Shown in pieces: positions 1 to 12,811 of a DNA stretch of 64,000 nucleotides. Source of the stretch: Apus apus (Eukaryota > Chordata > Aves > Apodiformes > Apodidae). The notes beneath the pieces are model-generated. The model saw only the letters and a list, made by a program, of their open reading frames with translations, ran no database searches and was not told the origin of the DNA. Position 1 is the first letter of the stretch, and the number at the start of each line of letters is the position of its first letter. Made by a program: the position numbers and the translations under genes. The stretch is from positions 80,511,184 to 80,575,183 of the forward strand of contig NC_067283.1 in assembly GCF_020740795.1 (NCBI RefSeq), read 5' to 3'.

Positions 1-2289
1 TCTAAAACACTAGAAAATCCTTTCCAAAACAAAACTGAAAAACATCCTATCAACATCAATATTCTGTTTATCTACTACTCTATAGATATAAACAAATAAC
101 CTGAACAATTATTAACTGTCCAATAAATATATCATTTCAACATAACACATACCTAAGATTTAGATAATGCTCACCATCAACAATTAAGACCAAATTAAGC
201 ATTAGTAGGGTGAGTAACTACTGCCTACAGCATCAAGTGATAAAACGTAAGATAAATTACAGTGCAGAACAAAATATTCTGCTTGATTTCACCCTGAAGA
301 TATCTAATGCTCCATTATTTCATCATCTCTAATCAAAAAGCCAACATACTTGAATAATAATATGGCCTATGGATTTTAACTTCTTAATGGCAGCTATGAG
401 AGACTACTGCACTCAGTTAAAAGAAACTGGCTTATTTGGGCTGAGCTGACAAAGACAAGATACTAAAAACCCTGTAAAAATTTCAGTTCAATTGCCATTT
501 TCCAAGACCGACTGACAGTTTGTCACAGTGACACTGGGAACACACGTGTTAGCACAAGGTATTCAGGCCATAACTGGAGCAATGTTAGGAAAACTGACTC
601 AAAGTCTCTACTCCATGACAGCTCTGGTGAAGTGCCACATCTTATCAGACTATTCACAGGCTGTTGTCTTAATGCTTCAGGAAAATCTGCATTCAAATTT
701 GGCCTCCGCATTACCTAAGTTACCTGGTTTACAGCAAGGAAAAAAGAATATGCTTATTTGCTTTAAATTAGACATTGCCACTTCAGTGCTTTAAGAACTC
801 AAAGATACTTAAGAAGACAACCCCGAATTAAGACAATCCTTTCTCTCTCATAAACTGGAGTATTACTCACTGCTGTTCTGTAGAGCAGAAGCATTTGAGC
901 AAAGATTCCAGCTTCCCTGTCCGCACTGGCCATCCACAGACTTGTTTAACAACTTGTACCGCGAAACTAGGAGCAACACAGATAATCTCTAGATTTCTGC
1001 ATTATTTTGCCAATACTTCATTAACCTTGCCTTTTGTTTCCAGGGCTTCCAAACAAAGCAATCTGATTTTGTCAAAGAAGCTAATGGCAGATGAAAAAAA
1101 AGAATACGACTAAGAAAACCTTTCTTGAGCAAATCAAGAAATACAGGATTACACTATTTTGCTTGTGCTGACCATGTAACAAAATGCCTTCCTGCTGTGT
1201 GTGTATCAAAAAGTGTGTCACTGACAGCTAACTATGAATGACAAAACATTTCATTTGTGTCACAGCAAGCATGTCAGTTTGCAGCAATGACACCTTTTGC
1301 AACAAACCAAGGACACAGGCTGTCCTAGTTGAGGGCCACCATGATTCCATGTTAGTGTGCTACACAAAAAGAAAATTACTAAACCCTCCTGTACTTCTTC
1401 AGGAAATAAGAGTACAACGGAAACCAACAAGGAATCTCTTCTAGCCATTTCAAATCAACATGCTTCTAGCATGACTCAGGCACTTGAAAGAGTGTTTTAC
1501 CACGAAACACTGCTCCATACATCAGCAATTACTTCAGTAAGACTATGCCAACTATGCAAGCAATTCCAGTTATAACAGGATGCCAGGGTTTACTGCTGTA
1601 TATGAATGCAGATCACTGTGACAAGTATCCATGTAGCACTACATGCTAGCCTTGCCAACCTTGTGTGGGCAAACCTATCAAAGAAACAATTATCCTGCAA
1701 AGAATCGGGGTTGGGGGATGGATAAAAAGCCTGTACACACACTACCTAACTCCAAGCTAAACACAGGCTACATAGGGAACTCTTTCATTCACAACTGCAG
1801 GCACATTTGGGCCAGGCCTCCAACTGTTGACTTCTCCCCAGCAACTGTGCAGTGCACGCACCATGGAGACAGGGAGGAGGGATTCCAGCTGCGCCTGCCT
1901 GTAACCCTGAAAGCTGACCACCAGCACACCCAGACACCCTGTAAAGGCACAAAACCATGCGGTGTTTGAACAGCCTGCATACCTACAGAAAGCAAAAGCA
2001 ACTGTAGTAGAGTAAAAGAAGTTGAAAACTAACACCACTGTCCTCATTTTCTGTACCCTTTAACACAATCTCATCCCCGTGCTAATTTTCTATTTTTTCT
2101 TCAAGTATAATTGCAGGATTAAATTCATGGAGTTAGAAAGCACAGCTCCATTTTTTCCTAATTAAATTCCTAAATAATTATTTTATACTTACATGAGTAC
2201 TTGAGAGAAATTCAGATTTGGGGGTAAGAAGTAAATTTTTCACTATTGGTGGCTCACTAGGTAGGACTGCTCAACCTTACCAACGTTTG
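1..2289. other. AT-rich non-coding DNA
   Basis: No coding exon or recognised repeat is visible here. Open frames on both strands are under 110 codons, have unremarkable composition and lack paired splice signals. The stretch around 1,640-1,970 is somewhat less AT-rich and carries overlapping frames on both strands, which fits base composition rather than coding. If the minus-strand gene starting at 51,341 is long, this may be intronic, but nothing in the sequence proves that. Confidence 0.6.
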
Positions 2290-3930
2290 TCTTGAACTGA
2301 TGCAAAACTCAAATTCCAGATATTGAGTACAGAGCAAAAATTAATCCTCTCAACCTACTAGCAATATTCCTGGTAACATAGCTGAGGATGCTGTTATTCT
2401 TCCTTACAGCTAGAGCACACTGCTGGCTCATGTTTAGCCTGCTGTCCACCTGGACAGTCACAGCCTTCTGTATGGAGACGCTATTAACCATTCAGTCCCC
2501 TAGTCTGGTGGCACCCACAAACTTAATGAGGATACACTCTCTCCTCCTGCAGGTCACTGACCAAGATGTGACACACCACAAGGCTCAGAATAGAGGAACT
2601 CCACTTCTAACAGGTACAGAATGAATCATCACCCTCTGAGCTTGAAGATTCAGGCAGCTTTTCATGTACCACCTTTCTAGATAGCAGTGTCCCAACCTGA
2701 ACACAAGGCTGTTGTGCAGGGAAACCATGCCAAAAGCCTTGCTGGAATCAGATCAGTATATTAGCTCTTGGAGAAGGTGTAGAGGAGGGCCAGGAAGATG
2801 ATGAGAGGGTTGGAGCACCACTCCTGTGAAGTGAGGCTGAGAGACTTGGGGTTGTTCAGCCTGCAGAAGAGAAGGTTCTGGGGAAGCCTTATAGCAGCCT
2901 TCTGAGTACCTGAAGGGGGCCTACAGGAAAGCTGGGGAAGGGCTTTTTTAAAAGGGCTTGTAGCGATAGGACAAGGGGGAATGGAACAGGAAAACTGGAA
3001 CAGGGAAGATTTAGGTTAGACATCAGGAAGAAATCCTTTCTTGTGAGGGTGGTCAGACACTAGAACAGGTTGCCCAGAGGAGTTGTAGATGCCTCCTCCC
3101 CGGAAGTGTTCAAGGCCAGGCTGGATGGGCCTTTGAGCAACCAGATGTAGGGGGAGGTGCCCCTGCCCATGCAGGGGGGTTGGAACTAGATAATATTTTA
3201 GAGCCCTTCCAATCCAAATTACTCTATGATTCTACTATATCCACTGCTTTCTGCATTATTCACAGACCCAGTAATTTCATCACACAGGGCGACTGCATTG
3301 GTCAGACATGTTTTACCTTTGGTAAACTCATGATGGCTATTTAAAAATAACAAACAGCTGCATGCCCACAACTGACTTCCAAGTGGACTTCTTTCATTAT
3401 TTTTCCATGGACCAAAGTGAAATTGACCAGCCTGTAGTTCCCTCAGTAATACTTCTTGCCCTTCTTGGAAACAGGAGCATTTGCCTTTCTCCAGTCATTG
3501 AGAAACTCCTCCAGTCTCCATGATTTTGAAAGATGATAGGGTATGGCTATTCTCACATCAAGCAGATCTCTCAGCACCCTTAGATGCACCCCACTGGGTC
3601 CCATGGACTTTGCACAGGTCAAGACTTCAAGAGCTCCCTGACTTGCATGTCTTTCACTACTTGTTCCTCCTCTTGGCAAATGCTACCTGTATGTACAAAG
3701 ACGTGGTAGATCTTGATAGAAAAGAAGACTGAGAAGGCTGAGTACCTCAGCCTCATCTGCCAATTATAAACTAAATAACTCACCCCACTCTGCAGCAGGC
3801 CCACTTTTTTTTCTTTATTCTTCTGCTGTTAAGGTAGCAGCAGCGGCACCTCTTCCTGTTGTACGCTATGTACATCTCTTATTTCAACTTTGGCTGAACT
3901 TTTGCTTTCCTTCGTAGTACTACTTGGCAT
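2290..3930 (-). mobile_element. Old CR1 LINE copy, antisense, interrupted by a second CR1
   Basis: This is a decayed 5'-truncated CR1 retrotransposon on the minus strand. At 2,309-2,491 the minus strand reads a CR1-type segment downstream of the reverse-transcriptase palm, with the local motif LNMSQQCALA. At 3,443-3,679 it reads the CR1 fingers region, with CAKSMGPSGVHLRVLRDL followed by a recognisable SWR..DWRKAN segment. Between these, at about 2,755-3,237, a sense-oriented CR1 3' end is inserted; the antisense text before and after it reads as one continuous CR1 sequence. Several stops and shifts break the frame, so no protein can be made. Similarity fades above about 3,800, so the upper boundary is approximate. 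The subfamily was not assigned. Confidence 0.8.
2755..3237 (+). mobile_element. CR1 LINE 3' fragment, sense, nested in an older CR1
   Basis: This fragment carries the C-terminal coding end and 3' UTR of a CR1 element in sense orientation. It shows the DNA for the conserved 'DIRKK-F...V-RH-NRLP-E' region at about 3,028-3,080 and the terminal 'GG-TT-GAACTAGAT-AT' and 'CCTTCCAATCC' blocks. It ends in a degenerate ATTCTATG-type tail at about 3,221-3,236. It is 5'-truncated, as most CR1 copies are, and its frame is broken. Its ends abut antisense CR1 sequence on both sides, with a short TATA-containing sequence at each junction. Confidence 0.82.
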
Positions 3931-6900
3931 TATTCCTGCAGATATACTGATACCATTAACTTTCTTGGACTTCACCTAATTTACTGTCTCAAGTGCTTTC
4001 CCCTTGAACTGACTGCTGCTGAGGTCTAATTTATCATTGGACCTGATGAGGAAGGTAAGCGATCATCTCATTGTGCACCGTGACATTCCTTGTTACCATT
4101 TAGTTTTGACAACCTGTTCCAAAAATCCCAGGCTACAGATCAACTTTGTATACTTACAACTAAGCATCTAGAAATACACTTCCTAAATATTCCTAAATGT
4201 ATTTCTCAATCTTATATTCTTATTTGCTCAACAAAAAAAACACAAAGAATGCAGCTTATCCTTAAACCATGGAACAATTACAAGAACTGGTGGGATAAGT
4301 AATACCACTACATTCAGTGTAACAGAATAATTCAATCCTAATTCTGCTGGAGTAACGTCTCTGACTGGACTACTTGCAATCAAACTTTGAGCTACTTTAC
4401 ATAAACAAAAATTAAATGAACTTACTAAAGCCACTGTAAAGATTGCGTATTAGCATCTGAAGTTCTGAATTATTTTCCTCTTCAAGTGAATCATCTCAGA
4501 AAACTCCATGTGTTAATCACACTATTAACCATCCTGTTACAAATCCAGATTACTGCAGCAAGCAAGTTGCTAAATAGGAAAAAATGTCAACAATATCGTA
4601 GACCTATAATTTGAAGAAAAAGTGATAGAAGCACTAGCATTGTAAATATACAAAGATCTAAAGATTGTTTTACTGACCATTAAGTAATAATATTTTTAAC
4701 AATTAAATCTTGAGCTAACCACACAGTCATCAAGTTCAAAAACATGGGTGGTCAACCTGTCATACACAAGGTTGTAATAAACCACCATAAATTACTGTAA
4801 GATTATTTGCTCCTGTCAAGGCAAACCTGACAATTTAGCCATTTGCATTCACCTCCCTTTAGTAATCTTTTGCCAAAGGTTAACAGAGAGAACAGCACTC
4901 TCTAACTTCAAACATTCCGACCAAGAAAACCAGCAAATCCTGAGGGGAATGTGTGTGAAACACTGTTTCTGCCCTTTTTGCATATTGAAGTTGAACAAGC
5001 AAAAAGCCAGCAGATACAGCTGTGAATTTTTAGACAAATAAGGCATTCTACTTGGGAGGTTGAGAAATACAATAAACATAATGAATGGCTAGAGCAAAAA
5101 TGCTATGCTTGCAAGCTACACACACAAAAAATAATCTTTCTAGGAACTCGTGTACCTTCCCTGACTGGAAGAAAAGTTAAACAGTTTCTAAGAGGAATTT
5201 TGACAAACATGTAAAACTACTTTCTTCTTTAAATAAAGGCAATTGAAGTCAGGTACTGAAACAGACCAAGTGCTTTAGCTTTGACCACAGTTACTTCTGC
5301 TACCTCATATGTAAAAAGCAGTGGTGGCTCAAACCAGATCAACTTCAATACTGCCATTCCTGACTACACTGCCATTAATCAGTCCAAGTATCAGAGAAAG
5401 TATAATTCCACTGATGCTTCTGCTTAACACAGCACTTTAGACTAATATGATTATGATAGGTTTAGTTGCACTTCATTCCAGTAGCTTCGTATTCCTTTTG
5501 CCAAGTTGCACAGGGAAGAGACATCATTCTTTCAAATGTTGCAATTCAGTTTTGGGAAAATCCTTCCTCATTATAGGTGAGCAAATACCTGGACTAGTTT
5601 ACATCTGGCAAGTTTGATTATCACAGAGTACACACAATAAAAGGTTGGAAAACTCTCCAACAAATCACCCATTAAAACTGACTTAGTTTCTCTTAATTTT
5701 TTTAAGTCTTTGATAACATTACAGGTCTAAACATAACACAGCTTTCCTTTCACTACTCAACTTTTTCCACTCTCTCAAGAGATCTTAGTGTATAATTTCT
5801 CACTTTTATTTTTCAAAGGAAGCATTTTTCATCATGTGGAAACTCCTACAATGCAGCAACCCTGTAAAATCCTAGCTCATCTTCATGAGCTGTCATTCCC
5901 ATAGTGTGAAATTCTGCTGGTTTTGTTTTGGGTGTTGTTCTAGGTTTTGTTTGGTTGGTTGCTGTTTGGTTTTGTTTTTTTTAAAGCAGGGGAATTCGGC
6001 TAGAATCTACAATATTTTTCCCATGGGAGTCAAATACTGAACTTTCAATATACTCTTGACATAATTTCCTAACCTTTACAAAGGCTCTCTACTTTTAGAA
6101 GTACAGGCTCTTTTCTGAACTATCAACTTAAAGGACTTTTTAAGTAATCTAGAAGGGACTTAATTTGACAACTATGCAAATTGATTCCACACTCACAAAT
6201 CATGCACACAGTACAAACTGTAACATAACTTTAATACAAATCTGGAGGTATCAAGTATGTCATGCATCAAGAGGTTAGTTTAGCCTGTGTGTCTACCTCA
6301 ACTACTGGCCTGCATTACATGAGAGGTCGTTGTGCCAGTTTTATCTCTTAGTGAAATAATGCATGTACTGTAAGCAAACATAAAGAGCAACTCTCTTTAA
6401 ATGGGCTAACAGCCATGCAATCACACTGACATGAGCTGGGAGATGCTTTCATTTCTTTCCAGCCGCTTAGAGCATCTCAGTCATGGGCCTGCATCCATGG
6501 AAAATACTAGAGTCAAAACAGATTTCACATTTCTCCAAAATAATGTCAATAATTTGACTTTTTTTCTTAATACCCATTTACCAATTAATAAATTGGCTTT
6601 GGTTTAGCCCATGTTCAGACTTTATAGAATCCAAGACTGCTTAAAGCAAACTGAATTTAGGAAAAAAAAAACATAAAAATGCTCTAGGCTCCTGAACACA
6701 GAGATTAATTCCACATCCCAGATTTCACGAGTCAATTTAGAAGACCAAACCTGATTAACAGCAAATTACAAAGGTGTTGAAACATGGCAGATTCTCAAAC
6801 CTATCCGAGCTAAACCAAGCTCCGTTTCAAAGAGTTCCTGTGAGAAAAATGACAAAAAGAAATCAAACACCTTGCCTTTGAGGTTCACCCAAATAGATTT

Positions 6901-7494
6901 CCTTCCCAATAGTTTCTATTTGAATTATTAGCAAGCTTTTTCCTTGGCTTACCATTGGGTTGTAGATGACAAAAATTCTGAAATTTCACTGAGGAAAAAT
7001 CCCAAAACATCCAATACTAGAACTTCAAGAATTTTCTTTTACAAAGATTGGTGAATGCTTGTAACACAGCAGGTATACAATAGTTAACCTGTGTTTTATA
7101 CACCTATAGCCAATATGCATAAGCTGTTAAGCAGTAACACCTTTCTAGGCATTGCTATATTTCACCAAGACAAACATTAGACAATCTATATAAACTCAGA
7201 ATTGAACTAAATAGCCAAACATTACTTTTAAGCAAATGGATCTCATTTAAAATTCTCTGACATATGCAAATATGAAAAATCTCCTGGTTACAAGCTACCT
7301 ATAGGACACATTAAAGCCTGCTTGTACATTAAAACTTGTTAAGACTGAATTTACTGGTTATGAACAGGTAGAAAGCACATTTACAAACTTAAAGCTCTTC
7401 TTTCTTACACTCAATTGATACAGAGCATTACTTTATAAACTGCATTCTAAGCTATACTATTTAAGTCCCTTAATAACTCTGATGATTTGTAATG
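3931..7494. other. AT-rich non-coding DNA with a GTTTT-rich tract
   Basis: No exon or recognised transposon was found. The only distinctive stretch is a G/T-rich simple tract at about 5,918-5,984, made of imperfect GTTTT and GGTT units on the plus strand. Short frames such as 4,849-5,079 on the minus strand have no family resemblance and no supporting splice signals. Confidence 0.55.
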
Positions 7495-7531
7495 ACATAT
7501 ATATATATCCACACACACACATATATATATG
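7495..7531. repeat. Compound (AT)n-(CA)n-(AT)n microsatellite
   Basis: A run of AT dinucleotides is followed by about five CA units and then a second AT run. The two AT arms can pair with each other, so the tract could form a hairpin or cruciform. It is short but is a plausible length-polymorphic marker. Confidence 0.85.
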
Positions 7532-10500
7532 TTATACAGAGGAAGAGGGTTCACACTTTCTCCATTTGCCATTAAGCAGACACATTACGGTGCAGAGGCA
7601 CAGAGAATCCAAATATAAAAGCAAACAAAAAAATCCACCTCCAACAAACAAAAACACAACTAAAAAAAACCCAAAACCCACATCATAAAAAAACCCCCAC
7701 ACTATTTTCTTAGGTTACTTCCACAAGCACAGTGCTTTGTCCCAAAGACTGTCTGTAAGCCAGGCCACAAACTATATAGAAGAGATTCAGACAAAGAGAC
7801 CCAGACCCCTTCTTGTTTTTCCTGAACGCACCACTTACTTGACATCATTAATACTGACTGTTCCAGACACTTCTAACCTTCAGATTGATTCACCACCAGC
7901 TTTGTTACACACATGCAGGACCAGCAGTAAGTTTAAACTTAATGCAAACACAGTGCAGTCCAATGAGAGATCGGAGTCCTTCCCTCGAACTATACATTTA
8001 AATGTATTTCATACTGCAATACATTCTGAACTGTGTTATTGCTTTAGCTTACACCTTAACATTGTACCTCAAGTGTGCAAATTCTCCACTTGACTCACAG
8101 ACTCCTATCTTTTCAGTTTTCCATGCCACTGTATACAAGTTCAAAAAGTTGAAAGTCAAAATGTCAACAATACCATGAAGACTATTCTCATTTCAAGGAA
8201 CTTACAGAGGCCACAAAGAGAAGCTATGATAAACAGGAAGCAAAAATAAGAAACATCCCTTTGTCTCCCCTGCCACTGCCCAGTTCTCATTGTCTTGACC
8301 AATATACATCTAACCATCGGCAGGCATCATCTTCCAACTAGTCTGATTATTATAGTTGTTATCTAATTTTCTTTGATCTACAGCCTAAGAAAGCTTACTC
8401 ATTTGGAGTGATTTTTGAGCTGTTTTTAGCACACAATGAAATTAGAAAGACATGAGAATATCTATCAGAGGGAATAAGGCTGTCACAGATCTTCTTTTTA
8501 TTAGTAACACCTAGGGTGCAGTTCTGGGTCACTAAGTACAGCACCAACATCATCTCCCTTTCCCACCCTCAATGGAAAATGAGGATTCACAATCAGAAGA
8601 ACCATCCATGAACCGTTCATTGGATAGGACATGAAGTCAAAAGCATGTACTTCTTCCCCATAATACTCAAGAACATAAAGAGACCTGGAAGCTACAAACT
8701 TTCAGCTCAGAGCTCAGGTAAATTCAAAATGCCAGTACTCAGACAATATGCACATCTAAAATGACACACTGCAGTAATAGCATTAGTTACGCTTCCTGCA
8801 TAAACAAAAATATGTCCTTTATTTCCATTTCAGGCCGGCAGAAACACAAAATTTTATCTATATTTCAGAATTTAGCTTAATTGACATAGCTTTTCTTTTT
8901 GTTTCATGTACTGACTTGATCTGATTTCCAGCATCACTAGAGAGTCCAATCCTTTTGCATGTATTTTGTGTTGCAGTTAGATCCTGTCACTTACCTTCCC
9001 AGGCAGCTTTTTGCTCCTGCTAGAGCAGCTTTCATACTAGGTTTCATCTGTAATTCTTCAGTCTGTTTAGATTGTATTTACAGGTGGGATTTCTCAAGAA
9101 CGTTTAACATAATTTTTCAACAAAAATGTAATTTCAAAACTAATTTTAAAAAAAACCACACATTTTAATCTCTTTTAAAAAAAAACAACAGCCAGCCAAC
9201 CTATAAAAATCTACTCATCTTCTTTAACAATGCTGAATATATTGGTAGATAGACCTTTATCCTCACTTATTGCGGATATATCTTATAGGGAAAAAAATTC
9301 TCCGTTATTAACTGTCCCTCTAGACATATTTTCTAACTCATAATATCACTCAGATCTTCCTTTTTGCAGAATGCTGGCAGTATTTCAAAAGTGAGTCAGT
9401 CTCTTAAAATACATATTGCATCACTGTAGGGATACCGTTCAAAAGCTCACTTAAATTTACATGGAACATTATTTCTAAAACCTATTTCCAGGAAGTTTAT
9501 GCCCTTTGTGAACAAAGGAAGAGAGTTTCAGGTACTGGCTCTCAAGGAGTTCCTAAGCACCAGCTAAAGCAATACAACTATTCAGCCATCAACAGGCAAT
9601 TAAACAAGTCATTCATGTTTTGAAGATCATAACCAACTTTTTGGAAACAGCTGATTTTTCACAAGACATCTCTTCATTGCTACCCTCTCCATAATTAGCC
9701 CATTGACAAACCAACCTGTTCTGACTTAAGCTACATCCCTTGATGCATCCCCACATTAGTTACTGGAAAAAGCAAAAATATGCAAATAGAAAAAGTGTAA
9801 ACATGCTACTGCCCTACCAGTGTTAAATAAACATAATGACAAGAGAGCATTTGGACACCGTGTTGACACAAAGTAATGTCATTGTCTGCAAAAGTTATTG
9901 GTGGCATCAATTATGAAGAAATCTTAACTTAATTAATATTTGATAGAGCAATGGATAGCTTGGTTAGCTGAACTCAGCCGGAAGGACCTCATACTCATTA
10001 CAGTGGCTTACACGGACTTTTAAAGCAAGAAAAAAATTGATCTCTATCTCCTCCACTGAACAGCGCTCCAATCTCATAGAGTCTCTACTGCCTATCACTG
10101 GGCAGTTAAACTGTCCACACAATTTAAAAATTCAGCTTTCAGCTATGTAAACAAAAATAAAGTGCCCAAAAGAAGCCAATGTTCCCTATCTACAGAGGAA
10201 TTAAGAGCAGTTCTAGACATATTGCAGCAGATGATCAAGACTGAATTAGAAACACCCTCTACATGTCGCAGATAGTTTCATTTGAGGGTTGCAGCAATGC
10301 TTAACATAGGGCACCTCAATGTCTGTTATCAAGCAACAATAAAGTCACTGACACAGTATGGCATTCTCAGATGTCCAGTCTTCTAGACTTAAAACAGGAT
10401 TTGTCTGAAAAGTATTGACATTCTAGGAGTGTGTGCAAGTCAAAACCCTAGACTACTCATGCCGTCCCTCAGAGCTGGGAGTTGAGCTTTCAGACAAGCC

Positions 10501-12779
10501 CCACCACAAGACTCGTCTTCTCGTTAAACAGAGCAATGAAGCTGACTGTGGCTGGGGCATCCCTAAGCTGATCTAAAGAGCCTGTGTCCCCAGCTGCTCA
10601 TTCCTGCCCCTACACTGCTCTCACTGTTGCGCCAACAGAAGTATTTGTGCAGCTGTGTGATGAAAAGCAGCAGGGAAGTGATGCAGCCAAAGAAGAGTCT
10701 GCTGAAAAGACTAGGGGGAAGGAAGGTCTTACACTGACTCAGTTTTGTTCACATCCAGTGTGCAAAGGAACCAGCGTGAGCAGGCAGGAAGCTCAATCTG
10801 GCACTGTTTCTGAATTGTGAACTAAAATACAGCCTAAGGTGAAGATCCCTTTTATCTTCTTTCTCAGCAGGCTCTTTCTGCTGAGTGCCAAATCAGCTTT
10901 AAGACTTCTTGCCACCCTAAATTGTGAGAGCTGGTTTAGTTGAGACCCCACTCATCTCCTATACTAACCAAGTCCTGCCAACAGCTCTCCTGCTGGTGTG
11001 ACAAAAGGGGGCTCTTGGAATACATTTCCCTGCAGTTGACTTCAGATAGGATAAATACTTAAAAATAACCTAAAAACAATGCTTATAATGCACTTGTAGC
11101 TCTCCCTGGCAAATGACTGCAAGTATACAGCTTACAATATTTGTAGCCTGATTCTTTAAATATTACTTTACTGGTACAAGGATGCAATAATTACTAGTAA
11201 GTAGAAATCTTAATCTGTATTTAACCCAAGTATTCTCAACCAGCAAATCAAAATAGTAAAGATTCTTTTTATTCCTTTAAGCACAAAAAAAGAGTGCTAT
11301 GAAGATGACCAGAGGCTGAGGGATACTGAACACAGAAACAGTATCCACATGCAGCCCACTAGATCTGAGCAGTATACAAATGTAGGGCAGCACAATAAGA
11401 GCCAAGAACTATTGGGAAGGCTGGAGGAAATTTTTCAATACCTTTTAAGAAAGTAGAAATAATTAAGTTTAAATAAGATTCTTTTGAGACCTACAGGAAG
11501 AGCAGAAAAAGCCTAAAATCTTGGGTCACATCTTTATTTCTTTACAGAATTAAACCAAGTTTGTGCATCACAAGGCCATGCCCTATGCAGAGCCCTTGGA
11601 TTGCCTCACAGCCTTCAAACTAGCACACTGTTAGCAGATCCTTACGGCCCTTTTTACCTACAGGTGTGAGTTGCAATGAGGCCACCAAGTGCTGAATGGC
11701 TTGTCAAACTGAGAGTAAAGCCACAGTGGAAGCTGTCCTCCTCAGTCTTAGAAAGAGAGCCAGGAGTAAGAGATACAAGGAGAAGAATGCAGCCCTGGAT
11801 GGTGGTCCACCTCTGCAATCACTGCAGCCACCAGGAAAACAACCAGCAGCATTGAAGGCAAAGGCTGTCAACATGACTCCATCCAGGCAGGGGAAGATAC
11901 ATGCTATGGCAACAGTGGAGGTATGGGGCAGGGGAGAGGAAGTAAGGGAGGAGGGAGGCAGAAGAGGTCAAGCATGAAGGAGGAACACTGAAACTGAAGG
12001 AAAGTGTTGCAGTGAGAGCAGATGGCAAGTGTTGAGTCAAGCCTTCACAGCACTCCCAGCAGCTTGGCAATATATTGAGTGACAGCAGAATGAGTTAAAT
12101 TGTGAAGTGGTGGCTGTTTTGGGTGTTTCTCCTTTTGGTTTCTGTCACATTTTTAGCTAGTCTTAGGCTCACAAACTAGTGATTTTCACTATTTGGCATG
12201 CACTACTGTATTTCTTCATTTTTCCTGTATTTCCAAATTACTATGCATGCTGATATCTGACCTCAGACTTGTATGCCCCTACTTTGCTTGAAAACTTTCT
12301 TATTTCAGAAATGCTAGGTAGAAACATTTCAGAATATCTTATTTCTATAAAATCTAAAATCCCTTACACAGAAACTTAATAGTCTGTGACTGTAACTCCT
12401 TGTTGGGAGAAAGGAGACATTTTAGTGCAACAGAAGAAAATATTCCTAAGAGCAATAATTTGAGTTACAAACTAGGCTTGTTCTACTAATAAAACACATT
12501 ACTTCCTTCTTCAGACTAAAATAATCTTGAGGTATAAAAAGCTGTAAGCTATTTAGGATCAACTGATTCAAAAAATAACGTTTGCATAACATAGACAGAT
12601 TTCCCTTCCATTAAAATAAATTATAGGTCTGGTCTTAGTTTTATTCATAAATTTCCATTTCAGTTGTGCGTTCTAGGAACATAATGTAATGCAAGAATTT
12701 TGAGTGCACGGCATTTGTTGTTGAGTTTACTTTGTTCTTGGTTGTTTGGGTTTTTTTTAAACAGAAATATAAAACTTAC
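7532..12779. other. AT-rich non-coding DNA
   Basis: This span has an A/C-rich low-complexity stretch at about 7,620-7,695 and otherwise looks like unique sequence. A minus-strand segment at 8,995-9,062 has a GTAAGT donor and an open frame, but its upstream AG lacks a pyrimidine tract, so I do not call it an exon. The region around 10,550-10,830 and 11,690-11,980 is less AT-rich and carries short plus-strand frames without recognisable domains. Confidence 0.5.
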
Positions 12780-12811
12780 CTTGTACTTTCTTCTTTTGTT
12801 GTGTCATCATA
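12780..12811 (-). other. Candidate 32-nt minus-strand exon
   Basis: On the minus strand a pyrimidine-rich acceptor (TTTTTCCCTGTAG) precedes 32 bases that end at a consensus donor (AAG|GTAAGT). Two frames are open: one reads YDDTTKEEST with two bases left over, and the other, which needs one base from the preceding exon, reads MMTQQKKKVQ. The phase-1 end of the exon at 51,218-51,341 cannot join directly to it without an in-frame stop (GTA TGA), so at least one further exon would have to lie between. In about 50 kb, one or two such donor-acceptor pairs are expected by chance. No family match was recognised. Confidence 0.27.

Noticed and set aside
8995-9062. 68-base minus-strand segment with GTAAGT donor and open frame
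   Set aside because: The upstream AG lacks a pyrimidine tract and the phase does not fit the candidate at 12,780-12,811.
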